Shown: piece after piece, positions 9,150 to 22,536 of the stretch
Layout of the letters: each line of letters begins with the position of its first letter
How positions within the stretch are numbered: position 1 is the stretch's first letter
NCBI RefSeq assembly: GCF_009870125.1
Contig: NC_046683.1
Location: forward strand, 59,039,869 to 59,103,868
DNA length: 64,000 nucleotides
Origin: Drosophila pseudoobscura
Lineage: Eukaryota; Arthropoda; Insecta; Diptera; Drosophilidae
Direction: 5' to 3'
Translations under genes and position numbers: made by a program
Notes under the pieces: model-generated
The model's input: only the letters and a program-made list of their open reading frames with translations
What the model was told of the DNA's origin: nothing
The model's database searches: none

Positions 9150-11587
9150 TATTGGATTGTGTATTTATTTAAAATCCCGACAACTCCGCCATTTCTAAAT
9201 AAAAAAAACCAGCAAGCTCTTTTAGTTATTACATATTTTTCCATTTTATTATTTATTATCATTGTTAATTGTATTTTTATTATTATGCATTACACACCAA
9301 ACCGACTTAACGGACACATTTCTATCATCATTTTACATCAACTAAATTCTTCAGTTTTTAATCATACTCGCATATTCGCATCGGGAACTCTTCTCGTTTA
9401 TCCATTATGCAAAATATACGATAATTTCGACCTGTTGTTCGACTATATTTATCCATCCGCCCGTCCTTTGTTACGTGTTGTATATAATATTATGATGCAA
9501 TTTCTGCGGGACGTAGACGGGGTCGCAGGCGGCACGCCTACCCAGGCAGAGGCTGAACGATTTTGAAAATCTTTCAATTTGATTGCCGCTGTATTTTGTA
9601 TAAAAAAAAATTTTGTGAAATTTTAGTTCTTGTTTGATGCCTTGCGTGCCACCTGTACCAACGCCGGCCACCTGCCGTTGTTGCTGCAGTTGCTATTACA
9701 ATATTGTATTATTATGCAATTGATTTTGCGTTAATTCTACAGTTTATGTCAAGTTTATATACAAAAAAATTCATCAACTACTCTAAACAATTTCAGTTTT
9801 GCCTTTGAATTATAACAATAGATTAATTACTCGTAAATTATCTGCAATGATTCCGTTGTGGTTGTGGTTTTTACGTTGAATGCCATTTCATACAATGATT
9901 GGTTGTCGGTTGTTCCTTTTTTTTTCTTTTCTTTTTCTTTATCTGGTTTTTGTTCTTGTTCTTGATTTTGTTGTCGTTTGTGAAATGCCTCGAGTTCTTT
10001 ACAAATACATATATGTATACTTTCAATACGAAATGCTAAACTTTGGTTTTATGCTACAGAATGTGCACACAATGGCCAACACAATATATATGATAGATAC
10101 TATATCCATAGACGGTAGTCGGTAAACTAAAAAAAAATTACAACAAAAATTCAAATAAATTAGATCAAAAGCATCCTCAATTCAAGTGCATCATCCGTCT
10201 CTGTGTGAGCGTGTGTGTGTGTGTGATTGTGTAGCTAAGTGATTGATTGATTGATAGATATCGATATCGATATCGTAACGCTATCGTCTGATATTTTGCA
10301 TTTTTTTTGAAACCCTTGAGATAGCAGTTTATCCATATGGCTATTGATCGATCGGTTTGCTGCACACGCAAGGAACAGCGGGTTCTGGAGAGAGACAGAG
10401 AGAGAGAGGAACTAAATGCGGGCCAACTCTGCAGGATATGCAGGATCTATGCTACATGGACAGTGCCCAATTGTTGTGTTTTTTGTTGGTGTTGGTGTGT
10501 GTGTGGGTTTGTGTGTGTTTGCCTTGTGCTTAAATATACAAAAACGAAAAGTAAATATTCAATAATTTTGGCATAAACTTAAATGTACTATAAACATTCA
10601 TTGGTTTAATCGCTAGCAACGAATCTGAAATGCATTTTTTTGTTTTCCATTTTAATGATCTGTACAAAATGCAATTTTTCATAGCCTCTCAACTACTCGG
10701 AGGAAGCAGCAAAATAGTATTCATATTTGTTGTCTGGTTTGATAGATAAGATCTGGTTGACATGGAAGTAGGAGACGGGGCGGGGACCGCCTTATAAGTA
10801 AATGCCATCATTGGAGTTTCATCATTTAGCAACAATTTGAAAATACACAAGTGTCGTGATTGATTGATTGATTGATTGAGTTAAATAATACTTGGCTTAG
10901 TCGATATAAAGTCGCGTGTACACATGGAAAGTAGAGGGAAAAACTATTCAGCAGAGGGCGGATTAGGAGTAGGAGTAGTTCCAAAGAGTTTGAGTTGTAG
11001 ATTGGTTTGTTTTCTCTATACATAAAATGCACCTAAGGACCGTTTAAAGTAGCATTAGCGTTAAATCGTTAGAGGCTCTATTCGATTAGAAATTCTTCAA
11101 TTTTCTTCGGCCCTATTCTGCTTCTGCTTCCGCTTCCGCTTCTGCTTCCGCTTCTTGTTAAGCTTACAAAACTAGTTAAATACTTGCTATTTCCATAGTA
11201 CATACATTTAGGTATATAAATTATAAAATAGTTTTGCGTGTAAAATATAAAATTTTGTGGTTTTCTTTTTTTTGTTTTGTTTTTGTTTTTCTTTTTCTTT
11301 GTTTGCTGTTGGTTTTTTCAAATGTTGTTGAATACGCTTAAACACATACATTTAGAGTAGAGTTCATGTAGATGCATATCTGCTGCTGCTGCTGCTGCGG
11401 CTGCTGCTGCGGCTGCTGGTTGGTATGCAACGATGCCATTTTAAAAAGTCTTACGAATTATAGTAAATATGCATATAAATGTATAATATATGTATAACTT
11501 TATGTACTATATATGTGTTGTATGTTTGCGTGTGTATGTGAAGGGTCAGTGTGTGTGTGTGACTCCTGGGACTTGCTGGGACTCCTC
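9150..11587 (-). other. Probable 3'UTR of Src64B
   Basis: There is no competing coding sequence between the Src64B stop (11,588) and the repeats near 9.1 kb. Candidate minus-strand poly(A) signals (TTTATT or TTTAAT on the plus strand) occur near 9165, 9245, 9271 and 10,607. The stretch contains GATT repeats near 10,240 and 10,858 and a CTG-rich patch near 11,385-11,420. The extent is inferred only; the real 3' end could be any of these signals. Confidence 0.4.
10234..10275. repeat. GATT/GATATC simple repeat
   Basis: A run of TGATTGATTGATTGATAG followed by repeated ATCGAT. A similar (TTGA)n run is at about 10,857-10,880. Confidence 0.8.
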
Positions 11588-14500
11588 TTAGTCTTGCACC
11601 TCTCGATACGGCACCTCGGACGTGACCGAGAACGACTCAAAGTAATGATTCAAGAACTCAAAGGTCGGCCGCTTCTCGGGCACCGCATCCCAGCACTGCA
11701 GCAGCAGCTGGTAGATGTTGTCGGGGAAGTAGTGATTGGTAGGCTTTGGCATGCGGAAGCCGCGCTCGATATTCTCGATCACCTCGCGACTATGCATGCC
11801 CGGATAGGGCACCTGTCCGTACGTGAACAGCTCCATCAGCAGTATGCCGTACGACCAGACATCCGACTTGATCGAGAACTTGCCGTAGATGATGGCCTCG
11901 GGCGCCGTCCACTTGACTGGGAAGCGGGAGCCCTGCTTGGGACAGTACTCGTCGTCGGCTATGACACGCGCCAGTCCGAAATCACAAATCTTCGCCACAT
12001 TATTCTCGCCAATGAGAACATTGCGGGCCGCCAAGTCGCGGTGGATGAGCAGCTTGGACTCCAGATACTCCATGCCGCTGGCCACCTGGGTGGCTATATA
12101 GATGAGATCCTCAAAATGCAAGTAGCGGCCATCGCCCTCGCGTAGAAAGTCAAGAAGACTGCCCTTCGACATGTACTCCTGCACAATGTAGATGGGCTCC
12201 TCCTGCAACGTGGTTCAAGTGTTAGAAAGATGTTTTGATGGGGAAAGGGAGTTCTAACCTGTGAGCAGACCGCGTAGAGTGCCACCAGGCGATTGTGACG
12301 AAACTTCTTCATGATGGCCGCCTCTTGGAGGAAGGCAGCCGTGGACATGGTCCCCTCGCGCAGCGTCTTGACCGCCACATCGATGCTGTTGCGCCACTTG
12401 CCGTAGAAGACCTCACCAAAGTTGCCGCGTCCCAGTTTCCGCAGTAGCTGAATCTCCGATCGGGGTATCTCGTACTTATCACGCAGCTCTGGCCCCAGAT
12501 CCCACATCTGTGGCTGGGGCTTGGGGCAGGGACGCGACAGTATGTGGCACAGGCCGAGGGCATTTTCTTCTCAAGAAAGGAACACACACAATCATTAGTG
12601 ATGTGCACTCTTAAGAGCGATAAGAGATCTCAATACTCACTGCTGTACGCCATGACCAGAGCCTGGAGCGAGGGAAACGTCTGATTGGTGGCTATGTAGT
12701 AGCCGCCATTATCCAGCGGCTTGATACGATAGTGCTTCACGTGGTAGCCGCGTCCATCCTCCCAGTCCTTCACCGACAACGAGTAGCCATTCGGATTGTG
12801 TTCCGAGGGGCGGACAAGGAAGGTGCCACGCGGATTCTCCTCCGCCAGCAGCAGCTTGTCCGCCTCCTTGCGCAGCACGTTCTCAAAGAACCAGCTATCG
12901 GGGAAAAGAGGAGCACGATTAGAGGGGAATACTTCATGGTGGCTTTTCACTTCGATGCTTACTCTTCACTGTTGACGCTGCGCTCCTCGGCCACAAAGTT
13001 CAGCGGGATGAGTCCCTCCTGGCGCGTACTCAAATTGACGACGCGCCACCAATCGGATTCGGTGTCGTCGATGACCTCCATGCGGTCGCCCTTCATGAAG
13101 CTCAGGTCGGATTCATCGCGGGACTTGTAGTCGTAGAGCGCCACCACAACGCGCTTGAGGACGACACCAGGAACGCCAGCTGTGGGCAGGGAAAGGAGAC
13201 GGAGAGAGAGAGACAGAGAGTGGAGCGAGAGTTAGTGGCAATTTTCTGGTGTCTGGCTGGCGTCGGGGTCTGTAAATTTGATTTGCAGCCGTAAAATTGC
13301 AATTTATGGCAACAAATTGGGAAATTTCATGTTACGCTTTTTTCTCTTATTTTTTTTTTTGTGCCCTGCCACGACCGAACCTGTCGCAGCCCATCAAAAG
13401 TTAATTAGAATTTAATGAGTTCAAGTAGGGGTTCGTTTTGGGTGGCAGACAGGGTGCCAAATGCAAATTGGATAGCATACTTTCTGGGGCCAGCGAACCA
13501 ACCGCCCCCCGTTGGCGGGATCCTCCACGAAACAAAAACAATCGCATTTTGGTGCTGCCAAGCCGCAATTTTTGGCACTGACTTGCATTTGGCTAATTGA
13601 TTTAGGCCCCACAGCAAGGCGAACGCATAAATAAACTGCAGTCGCAGTGCCCTGCAGACTGTACACGCTCGTACTTTTGTTGCCTTGGCCGCATCGCTGG
13701 AGGGGGCCATGGGGCCGTCGTCTCCTCCTCGTTCGTATGTGTATTATGTTTTTTCATCCATTCGAATGTTCAATGTTCGTGCTGACAAAGCCAGAGACAG
13801 AGCGGCACAAATCACTGGCCTGGCCAAGCACTCAACCTCTCTCGGCGATTTTGATGGGTTTACACGACCTAAGCGGCTTTAACGGGGCATCGAGCAGCCC
13901 CAACCCCAAGCCCCATGCCACGCCAGGGATAGAACTGCTGTCAGAGCTAATCGTTTGCATGCGAGGTCTAAGCGGGAGTGGAGCGCGGGAAAAGCCCCGT
14001 GACAGGTCACATCAAAATAATATGCCATTCAGAAATAAAACGAATGTGTACTAGTTCTTTCCCCCCCAAGATGTCAGTGCAGAGAAAAGGATGATTCCCT
14101 TTTAGTTCTTGCAGTTTTCACACAAGTTTTCCGCTTGCTGCAGTAGTCATAAGGTCAGACAGCCTCGTACTACAGTGGTGGCAAGGAAGGATCGGAGTTT
14201 TCCATATTATACGTACACAATGTCGTCATATTTTATGCAATATCCCACACCGCAGTGGCGAAATTAATTCAACCCCCCATCCAACTATCGCCGCCACCAC
14301 ATCATATCGTTCCGTAACCCCTTCGTGGCGGTGGCACGCACCCTAGAAGGTGGTCAAGGTTAACGACTGTCATCGTATTACCCGTGCAAATATGGGAATT
14401 GCGTTGCTTACTCCGGCATGCCACCAGCCACCTGCCACAAATGAGTTTCCTTGGGGGGCCTCCAGAGAGTCAGGAAGAGGCAGAGGCAGAGGCAGAGGCA

Positions 14501-15067
14501 GAGAAGGACTGACTCTAATTATGGCTGTTGCAAGTAGGTTGCTGTTGCTTCGTTTCGCTGCCAGCACATTACGAATAAATATGTATACAAGCCCAAGGCC
14601 GCCAAAGGTTAAAGCCAATCTCTGTGGCAGGCAAAAAGTCAAATTGCTAATTAAAAGCAGAAATTACCGCTGCCATCGCCCAACATCCCCCAACACCCCC
14701 CAACCCCAACCGTGTAACCCCATCGGGGAATTAGACCCCAAACTAATTACGAATGCATGATAATACGAATATTAGATCGGGAAAAGGTCTCGCCCGTCCA
14801 CTCACTTGGTGTGGTGCGGGTCCTGATGATGTCAACGCCGGCCTTGCCGCCAATTTTCAGTGGCCCGCGATGGTTGGGATCCGGGGTGTAGCGCGAGTCC
14901 AGGGAGCCGCCGTTGTTGTGCTTCTGGACAAGGCCGCCGGCGCCAACGCCACTGCCGCTGTTGATGTGCGTCTGGCCGAAGGTGTAGTCGGACTTCTTGT
15001 ATCCGCCCGTGGGATAGGCCAGAGCCAGCTCCTGATCCTGGCGCTTGCTGCAGCAATGGTTGCCCAT
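11588..15067 (-). CDS. Src64B: Src64B, Src-family non-receptor tyrosine kinase
   Basis: There are five coding exons: 15067-14806, 13179-12963, 12894-12641, 12566-12259 and 12202-11588. Their lengths sum to 1,656 nt, giving 551 aa plus stop, as expected for Src64B. The start MGNHCCSK gives Gly2 for myristoylation and Cys5/Cys6 for palmitoylation, so the protein is membrane-tethered. A low-complexity unique region (to ~95) is followed by SH3 (98-153, ALYDY 101-105, WW 131-132) and SH2 (161-250, FLVR with Arg188). The kinase domain has the glycine loop GRGNFG (290-295), VAVK Lys311, Glu326, HRDLAARN (401-408), DFG (421-423), activation-loop Tyr433 and APE (447-449). The tail PYREVQD carries the Csk-type regulatory Tyr546. 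All catalytic residues are intact. In flies Src64B acts in ring-canal growth, cellularisation and adhesion signalling. Splice junctions are consensus except the acceptor TTGAGAAG at 12,567 and the donor CAG|GTTAGA at 12,258, which are weaker. Confidence 0.98.
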
Positions 15068-15700
15068 GATGATGGCGATGCAAGTGGATGTCAGATGTCG
15101 GATGTCGGATGTGGATGTGGATGTGATTCCTGTTCCCAACTTTTGAGCCTGTTACTGGTACGATTCTCAGTGTTGCTGTCTCTCTCGGTTTCGTGGTGTA
15201 TTCTCAGCCTTCAGCCTTCAGCTTTTCAGATTGAACAACACATATTTGGCATTTACGGGTCGGGTGTTGTTGTTGGTGTTGCTGTTGTTCTTAACAATAA
15301 TTAAAAGCTGGTTGCTGCCGTGTGTGCTGCTGCTGTGTGGGTGTTTACTTTAGTAGTGGTTTAAACTATCAGTCAAGTGGGTGTTCCCGGGGGCCTCTCT
15401 GCAGGTGCCGCAAGGTTCGCATCAAAAGTTGCAGTTGGAGGGCATTGCCTTGAGTGTGTGTGGATTTTCGCAGGATCGCAGGATTTCGGGACTGCAGCAG
15501 GGGTTCTGTCTATCCGCTGTGTGTGTCGCTATCTGAGTGTCCGGTCCGCAAAAACGCATCTCGGGTAGATACAAAAATGTTGTTGCTCTCCGCCTACTGC
15601 CGCTGCAGCTCCTCGTCGGACATCTGCTGCTGCTGTTGCTGCTCCTGCTGCTCGTTAGTCCTTGCGGTTTGCGACAGCGACTGTCTGCACATTGCTGCAC
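15068..15700 (-). other. Src64B 5' leader exon
   Basis: A strong acceptor (TTTAACTTCACTTTGCAG, minus strand) ends at 15,701, and no acceptor-like signal nearer the start codon looks better. The exon would run from 15,700 through the ATG at 15,067. It is rich in CAG and ACATCC repeats and contains several upstream ATGs. Assignment to the leader is inference from the splice signal and position. Confidence 0.55.
15594..15692 (-). CDS. Upstream ORF in the Src64B leader (32 codons, Gln-rich)
   Basis: An ATG eight bases inside the predicted leader exon opens a 32-codon frame. It begins MCRQSLSQTARTNEQQ, runs through a Gln tract and ends SDEELQRQ before TAG. It does not overlap the kinase start. 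If translated, it could reduce re-initiation at the Src64B AUG. No homologue is known to me, and it could be incidental to the CAG tract. Confidence 0.3.
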   Translation of the reverse strand: MCRQSLSQTARTNEQQEQQQQQQMSDEELQRQ

Positions 15701-16318
15701 CTGCAAAGTGAAGTTAAACAAAACCAAGAGCCAAAATTAGTTGACGTTAATAAATATTCATTAAATGTGCATTTGCCAGACAAAGGACTCTCTCTCTCCC
15801 TCCCTTCCTCCCTACCGCTGGCACTTGCCAGTCGCCAGTCACTGACCCATGTCCATTCAGCCAGACCAGCCGCAGCCGCAGTGGCAGTGGCAGTGGAGGA
15901 GTCTTGCAATTGTCCTGCATCCGGCGCTGTCCAAACGTTTTTGGCACATTATTGCACTTGACTTGGTCCCAGAGGACATCCATCGCAGGGCAACTCTCCC
16001 CCGCCCACCCATGGACCCCTGTCAGCTGCTGCCAGAGCATTGCAATAGAGATGCCAAGCGATTTTTGGAACACTTTAACATTTAAAATAATACTGATTCT
16101 TTTTTATGCGCTAATCTACAGATTACTGGTTTTTACTGTTCATTGTTCAGCCCTGGGACCGATCGTTGCAGCCTGCAGCCCTGAAGCGTGCGTGCAAGTG
16201 GGACAGCAAGTACACTTTTAGCGAAGAAAAGGAAGAGCGGAGAGCGGAGAGAGAATAAAGTAGATCCAAATATAAAGAGAGCCCAGCACTCGGTTGCAGA
16301 AATCACAGCTATCACCGG

Positions 16319-16385
16319 TTGTTCGGCTCAGCTCTGCTCGGCTCTGCTCTGCTCGGCTTTGCTCTGCTCAGCTCGGCTCGGCTCT
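16319..16385. repeat. Minisatellite of CTCTGCTCGG-type units
   Basis: Irregular repetition of GCTCTGCTCGG / GCTCAGCTCGG over about 65 bp. Confidence 0.85.
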
Positions 16386-17379
16386 CATCAGCCAGAAGGC
16401 AACAACAGTTGCAGACCAGCAGCAGCAGCAGCGGCTCGCTCTCGACGATCCCACAATAGCCACAAAACAGCAAATGCACCAGCAGGCAGGCAGCCAGGCA
16501 GCAGACAACAACAACTGCAGTTGGAAATGCTGCCAGCTGGAGAGGCGGCTCCGGCAGGCATGGCACTGTCCTCTCCCTCTCCACTCCTCCTCCTCCGCCG
16601 CTTCGCATTGCTTTTGTCTATTGACTGAAGCCTGGCAGGCATCTGTTTATTGTTCAATTGGATAATTATGGTCTCCAATGGGCGGAGTGTGGAGTGCAGA
16701 GTGTGGAGACTGCAGTGGAGAGCAGATGAGAGATACGAGAGCGAGATAGAGCTGTAGAGTGTGGCGAGGCCAAGGTTGAGCCACACAACCACAAAGTAGC
16801 AGAGGAGTGCGATTATAGCTGTACATCTCTTTCCCACTCATCGGACTGGACAACACTCCCCGGGCAATTTCGATTGTTGTTGCTTCTGATGCAGTTTCAC
16901 ATTTTAATTGTTATTGTTGCGCATTTGTTGTGTGTCTGTCGGTCGCTTGGTCTCTGTGTGAGTGTGTCTCTGTGTCTGTGTGTGTGTGTGCAGCTGCCAT
17001 GAAATTGTCCCTCTGCTGCTGGCAGTTGCGACAGCGGGGAAGGATGCATTTTGTGGCATTAGCTAATATCCAGTCATTGTGTCGCTCCGCATGGCAGGGC
17101 ATCAATTATTAAAGCCATGCTTTAGCCAGAGACTCAAGTGGGGCTCAAACAACTGTCATTCCGAAAGCCGAACGCAACGAGAATGGCCAAGAAAAGCCAT
17201 AAAATGCCAATCGAAATGAAAATGGTAGGAAAGTGCTGTTTGCTGACGAGGCAGTGCCGGTGGCACGGCCAGTGAAGAGCGGCAACAGTGCCCCCGGGCT
17301 GGGGCTGGGGGACGGACCACTTTGTCTTGGGATACCCGTATGACATTTACTAAAAGCAGTTCACAGCCCAAGCCCAATA

Positions 17380-18312
17380 CAAGCAGTGGGTGGATCCCGT
17401 ATGACATTTACTGAAAATACTACCACAAGCAGTTCTGCAAAAAACAGAGACAAGCAGGGACTTTATTTTAGAAGTGTCTTTGTCGGTCACTCTACAACAA
17501 ACATTTCACCGAACATTTGATAGGATTCATCTGCAAATCAGTCACGAAGTTCATCGCCCAACCACAGGCAGGGCTTGACTGTGTTTAAGCAGTTCACTGC
17601 TTAGCATTGATACACGTAAATGTCCTGCCCTTAAGCAGAACGGGACTAATGTCCTGTCGCGACGTCTGCCTTTATTGTCCTCTCTCTCTCTCTCGCTCGC
17701 TCGCTCACAACTTGATAAACACAACGTGCAACGCTTTAAAATCCACCGTAACAACAACAGCAATAAAAGTTTTGTATGGATTTGCACATAAAAAAGTCAA
17801 AGTTTATTTTTTCGGCGAGTTCATGAACCCAGCCGCAACAACACCGAGAAAAGTTTCACGGAGGTCAAGCAACCTTCTCCACGGCGAACCGAACGTCAGA
17901 CAGACGGACAGACAGACAGAGAGGTACCGAATGGAGAGCAGCCAAAAAGAGAAGCTGTACTGTTTGTTGGGAAATTCTATATCATTATATCTTTATGGTA
18001 CTCGGTACTGGTGCTTGGACTCGTTTAAACATAAAATGTCACTGACTGGATTACAGAGAAGAAGAGCACTAATAATAGATAGTCTTTTGAGAGCATTAAG
18101 CCCTGCTTGTTGATAGTGTCGTGTCCACTGCTTGGGAACTCGTGCAATCAACTGCTTGCCACAATTTTCACAACTAATGTCCACTCATTACAAAGAATGG
18201 AAGCTGGAAAGTTGCCCCACATCACACTGGGGGATGTCTGGGAATCAGCCTCGAGACATTATCGACTGCTTGTTGGACTTTTAACTGCTTTGGGCCGACG
18301 CTAAACTGCTTG
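17380..18312. promoter_or_regulatory. Cluster of ACTGCTTG / CAAGCAGT motifs
   Basis: Exact 8-mers occur at 17380, 17426 (as CAAGCAGT) and 18127, 18151, 18265, 18305 (as ACTGCTTG). Near-matches occur at 17354, 17632 and 18284, and a palindrome TAAGCAGT-TC-ACTGCTTA lies at 17586-17603. The density is far above random expectation for an 8-mer. The binding factor is unknown; enhancer function is inference. Confidence 0.4.
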
Positions 18313-20880
18313 TCGCAGTTTAGATCCCTGCAAAGCAGCTCTAAAGGGTATTCACAGTACGCTCTCCTCTGGCCCTAATCCCAGCTCTTGAGTAATGTTC
18401 TTGGGGATTAACGCTTGGCAGCTGTTTTGTTACTTTGCTACGCCCCCTCCTCCGTGGGACGAGCCCTGGTCACCTGTGCCGTCCACAGTCTCTGCCAATG
18501 GCCGCCAGGTGGCGCAGTGTGCCTAGAGAGCGATTTATAACCCTTCCACTCACTCACACATTCACACACACGCGCACAGAAAATGTAGCGTATCAAAAGC
18601 TCAATTTAAATGGAGGATGACGTGTGGGACGGGACGGGAGAGACACACCAAAAATACGATACGAATATTTCATAGTTGATGTGTGGTGTGAATGGAGAAG
18701 GGGCGAAGGGGTGAGGGGGAGAGGGGAGGGAGTAGTAACAGTAAAACGTTGCTGTCAGTGTTAGCAATTCTCGGATTCTCTCTCCTGCCGACAGGCAAGC
18801 GGTACATTGAGAGGGTTTATCGCTGTGTGTTTGTGTGTGTGTGTGTGTGTGACAGATATGGTTCATATTCGGATATCTCTGTGTGTGTGTGTGTGTAACA
18901 TGAAATTGTAATTTTCTATTTCACTTTTTGTCCGTGTGTGTGGGTGTGTGTGTGTAGATGGATTGTTGTTATTCTAGGCTATAGTTATGGCTGTTGTTGT
19001 TTTGGCACACACAAGCAATGAATTTCCATTGTTGAAGTTGACAAAACGAAATGAATACCTAATTGGAAATTGTGGCTTTGAATGCGCCTGAAGGACGACA
19101 ACAACCGAGCGACGAGCGACAAGAGACGAGCGACGAGCGTCGAGCACCCCTCGAATATTATGAGAGCGGGGGTGTGGGAAATTCTCTTACCAGATAACTA
19201 AAGATGCAAATCCAACAAAGAATAATACTACATAATAAATTTAAATCAACAGCAGAGAGGAAGAGATAGAGAGGGACAAAATGTCCAATCAAAACAAACT
19301 TTTTCGTTCATTTCACAATCCCCCCCCCCAGCAGCACACACACACACAGATTTTAAACAACACCCTCTCTCCCTCTACCCCTCTCTCTCGCTCTGTCCCC
19401 ACTTGGCATATGAACTACTTTTGGCAGATTAACAGACAGTCGTCGTCGTCGTCGTCGTCGTCTGTCCCTAAATAGTTTTGGCCAAAGCCTTCTTCCACCC
19501 GAATAAAATCAAATTTTATGCTAAAGAATGTGATTCCCCCCGGCGGCTCCACCGCATCTCCCTCCCCCTCCACCTCCCCCTCTGGGCAACCGCATGTCAA
19601 GGCAAATCCTCGAGGACATAAAGGCATTAACTGTAAATGCCGTAATGCCGTCATTTCCCGATGACAGGGACCCTCCCCCGCCCCCCACCACAAGGGTCCC
19701 CCCCACACACAGATACAAAATGATATGAAAATGTAGAACGTTGAACGCTGAACGTCTTTGGCAGTCCATTGGGTGGGATTCCGTGGAGGGGTCTTCTTTG
19801 GGGAGGTTCTGTTCTAGAAATGGTTCTGTTTCGCCCACATTTTTTTATTGCGCCTCCATTATTATTATACTGTGGGGGGGGTTCCCCCGCAGGCCCCCCA
19901 GACGTCGTCAGCTGTAGCCACATTGTTGCCTCCTTAAAAAGTCAATTTGTGTGTGACGTCTGCTTTGTCGTCCTGTTGCCGTGCGGCACCCGCACACTCC
20001 CCTCTCCCCACTCTCCATTCTCCACTTTCCCATTGTCTTGGCTGTGCGTTCAACCCGCAGTGACACAGTCGTTCACCTTTAAGCCTCACGTGCTATCGAT
20101 TAGGCCGCAAACAGAAAGAGACACGGATAAACACGGCCAGGAACTACGGCCACAGACAGACAGACAGACAGACAGACAGAAAAAGCTACAACAACGGACA
20201 TCTGTTGGTGCGGAAATAATAAATGTGTGCCAATGTGCGTATACTTCTCTCTCGACTGTAATGAAAGCCACTCGGAACACTGGCTGGATCGTGGCTCGAC
20301 CCTCAGATACCCGGTAATTGGTTGCTATAGCACAAATAGTGCTCAATGTCCATACATCCTTCGAATACACCCTTCTACACCCCCCACCAAGTACAGGGTA
20401 TTAAACACACAATAAATTCTCAATTTATTTATGCCCCAATGGCAGCTTCTGCTCTCAAAGAAGGCGCCCCAATCGCCCCCACCGCCCCTCCCGGCACTCG
20501 TGTGGACGCTGACATGACAAGCAGCTCTTTGAATTGAATTTGTTGCATAAAACATTGCAATCCTTGCTTAAATATTCCACGGAGATGAATAAAAGTGCAA
20601 TAAATAAATGAACACATAAATACATCAAATGTATTTATTTTCACAGGTTCTTTTCGCAGGTTCTGAAAAAAGTTCTGTTCAAAGCAATGTAAATAAATAC
20701 ATAAATATCAACGGGAAAAACTCATAAATTATCCATCAAGGGGCAGACCAAAAAGCAACAAAAAACCAAAAAAAAAAAACCAAATAAAAATACATTAAAA
20801 ATATTAAATTCCTTTTGCAGTTAAATAATATTTGATGGAATTTATGGGTTTTCAATTGGAAATGTATTTTTTATTCCCAG

Positions 20881-20912
20881 AGAGAGAGAGCGAAAGAGAT
20901 CGAGAGAGTGAC
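20881..20912. repeat. GA-rich tract
   Basis: GAGAGAGAGCGAAAGAGATC followed by GAGAGAG. This is a candidate GAGA-factor/CLAMP-type site. Confidence 0.6.
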
Positions 20913-22493
20913 ATTCTTTTGTATCACATTTAAAATTAAATAATTGCACTTCGAATGGAATTCCAACAGCAGATAAAATTGTTACACGAAATGAGCGGAA
21001 ATTCCGACAAGAAATACCACAAAATATCATATTCTTGCAACATAATTAGTCGGTGGCAGGAAATTCCATCTGGACGGCGCGCCGTTCCGAATTAATTGAC
21101 GAGAGCCTCCTTAATGAGATTAAAAGCCGAGCTAATGTATTCATTCCATAAGCAAATTGAAAGCTGACAGAAGCAGGTGGTGGAGCGGGGCAGGGGGAGA
21201 TCTCTGCCTCAGAGACCATTAAACAAATGAACCAAAAGCAATAATCATAATAGCCAAAAGCAGCCTGGGCAGGCAGCATTGCCGCTGTTCCACCCCCCTT
21301 CCTCCCGTGGTGGTACGAGTATTGACCGACTTCAGGGACAGTTTGACAAAAATCAATCTCCGTGATGGCGTGTGTGGAGCAGCAGCCGCCGCCATATGGA
21401 GATTAAAGCCACTATATAGAGGGGAGCATGCAGGGGGTGGGGGGAGTGGCGAGGGGGGGGAGTTGGGTGCACGAGGAGGGTGTACCGGGGCGTACAATTA
21501 AAAAATAGTCACGTAGTCACACAGCGGGCCAGGGAAAATAATCAAAATATAACCTTTGTACCTGCATGGCATGGCAATTGTTGTGTGGCCTCCGCCCTCC
21601 GCCCTCCTGCAGGTGGCGGGGAGACCCCCACTTTCGGCGGGGACTCCACAGATCTTTCAAAGGGGAAAGGCTGAACGCTTTAACTATTCTTCGGACTCTT
21701 CTTCGTCCTGCTCGAATCGGGCACGGGACTTATAGTAGGGCATCCCCAATGGCTTGCAAATTTGGGTTGGTTGGATGCCCCTGCTGCCATCAAGGGGTTA
21801 AGGAATGCCGTTACTCTCCCTCCATCTCCCTCTGCCTCTCTTTGGTCCAAGGAACGTGACCCAGCGGTGGGGCGAGATTGCTTCTGGGTTTTGGGGGCGT
21901 GACACGTTTGTGACGCACAATTTGACGCCTTTCTTTCGTGCTGTTCCTGCGGTTCCGTTATGAGAGAGAGGCAGGAAGCGGTGCCAGCAGAGTCAGCTGC
22001 CTCGGGGAGGTGTCGGTGGGACGGGGGGGGGGCCGCCCACAAGGACATGGAAATGCTGCGTGATCAGAGGACATAACACTTGCTGGGCGACTGTGCCGGC
22101 GCCGTCGCCGTTGCCGTCGCCAATGGTGTTGCCACTGATGGTGCCACAGAATCATGACGGAGGATGATGCGCCTGGGTTTGTCAACCTCCGCGGGGAGAA
22201 TGAACAAGCCAAAGGCAAACAGCGAAGAGGAGCGCCAGGCAGGCAGGCAGGCTGGCAGGCAGGCGGGGGGCGTGTTACAACATCACGAGATGAGCTCATT
22301 ACTTTAATGGGTTTCCCCCCCTACCCTCTACACCACCCCACCCCACCCTCCCCACACAGCATTCGCGCCCCCTACCCGCCCTTATGCGGTCGCGAGATGC
22401 GTTGTGGCCTGTCAGACAGACAGACAGACAGCCAGATATCCTGTGGCTTATTTGAGTTTATTCTAATGAAATATTTGGATTGCCCTCCGTCAG

Positions 22494-22533
<40 letters not shown>
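22494..22533. repeat. (GT)n microsatellite
   Basis: About 19 GT dinucleotides, interrupted only at the ends. Confidence 0.95.

Positions 22534-22536
<3 letters not shown>

Noticed and set aside
11513..12145. 210-codon plus-strand ORF opposite the kinase domain
   Set aside because: Antisense shadow of Src64B exon 5; no domain and no promoter.
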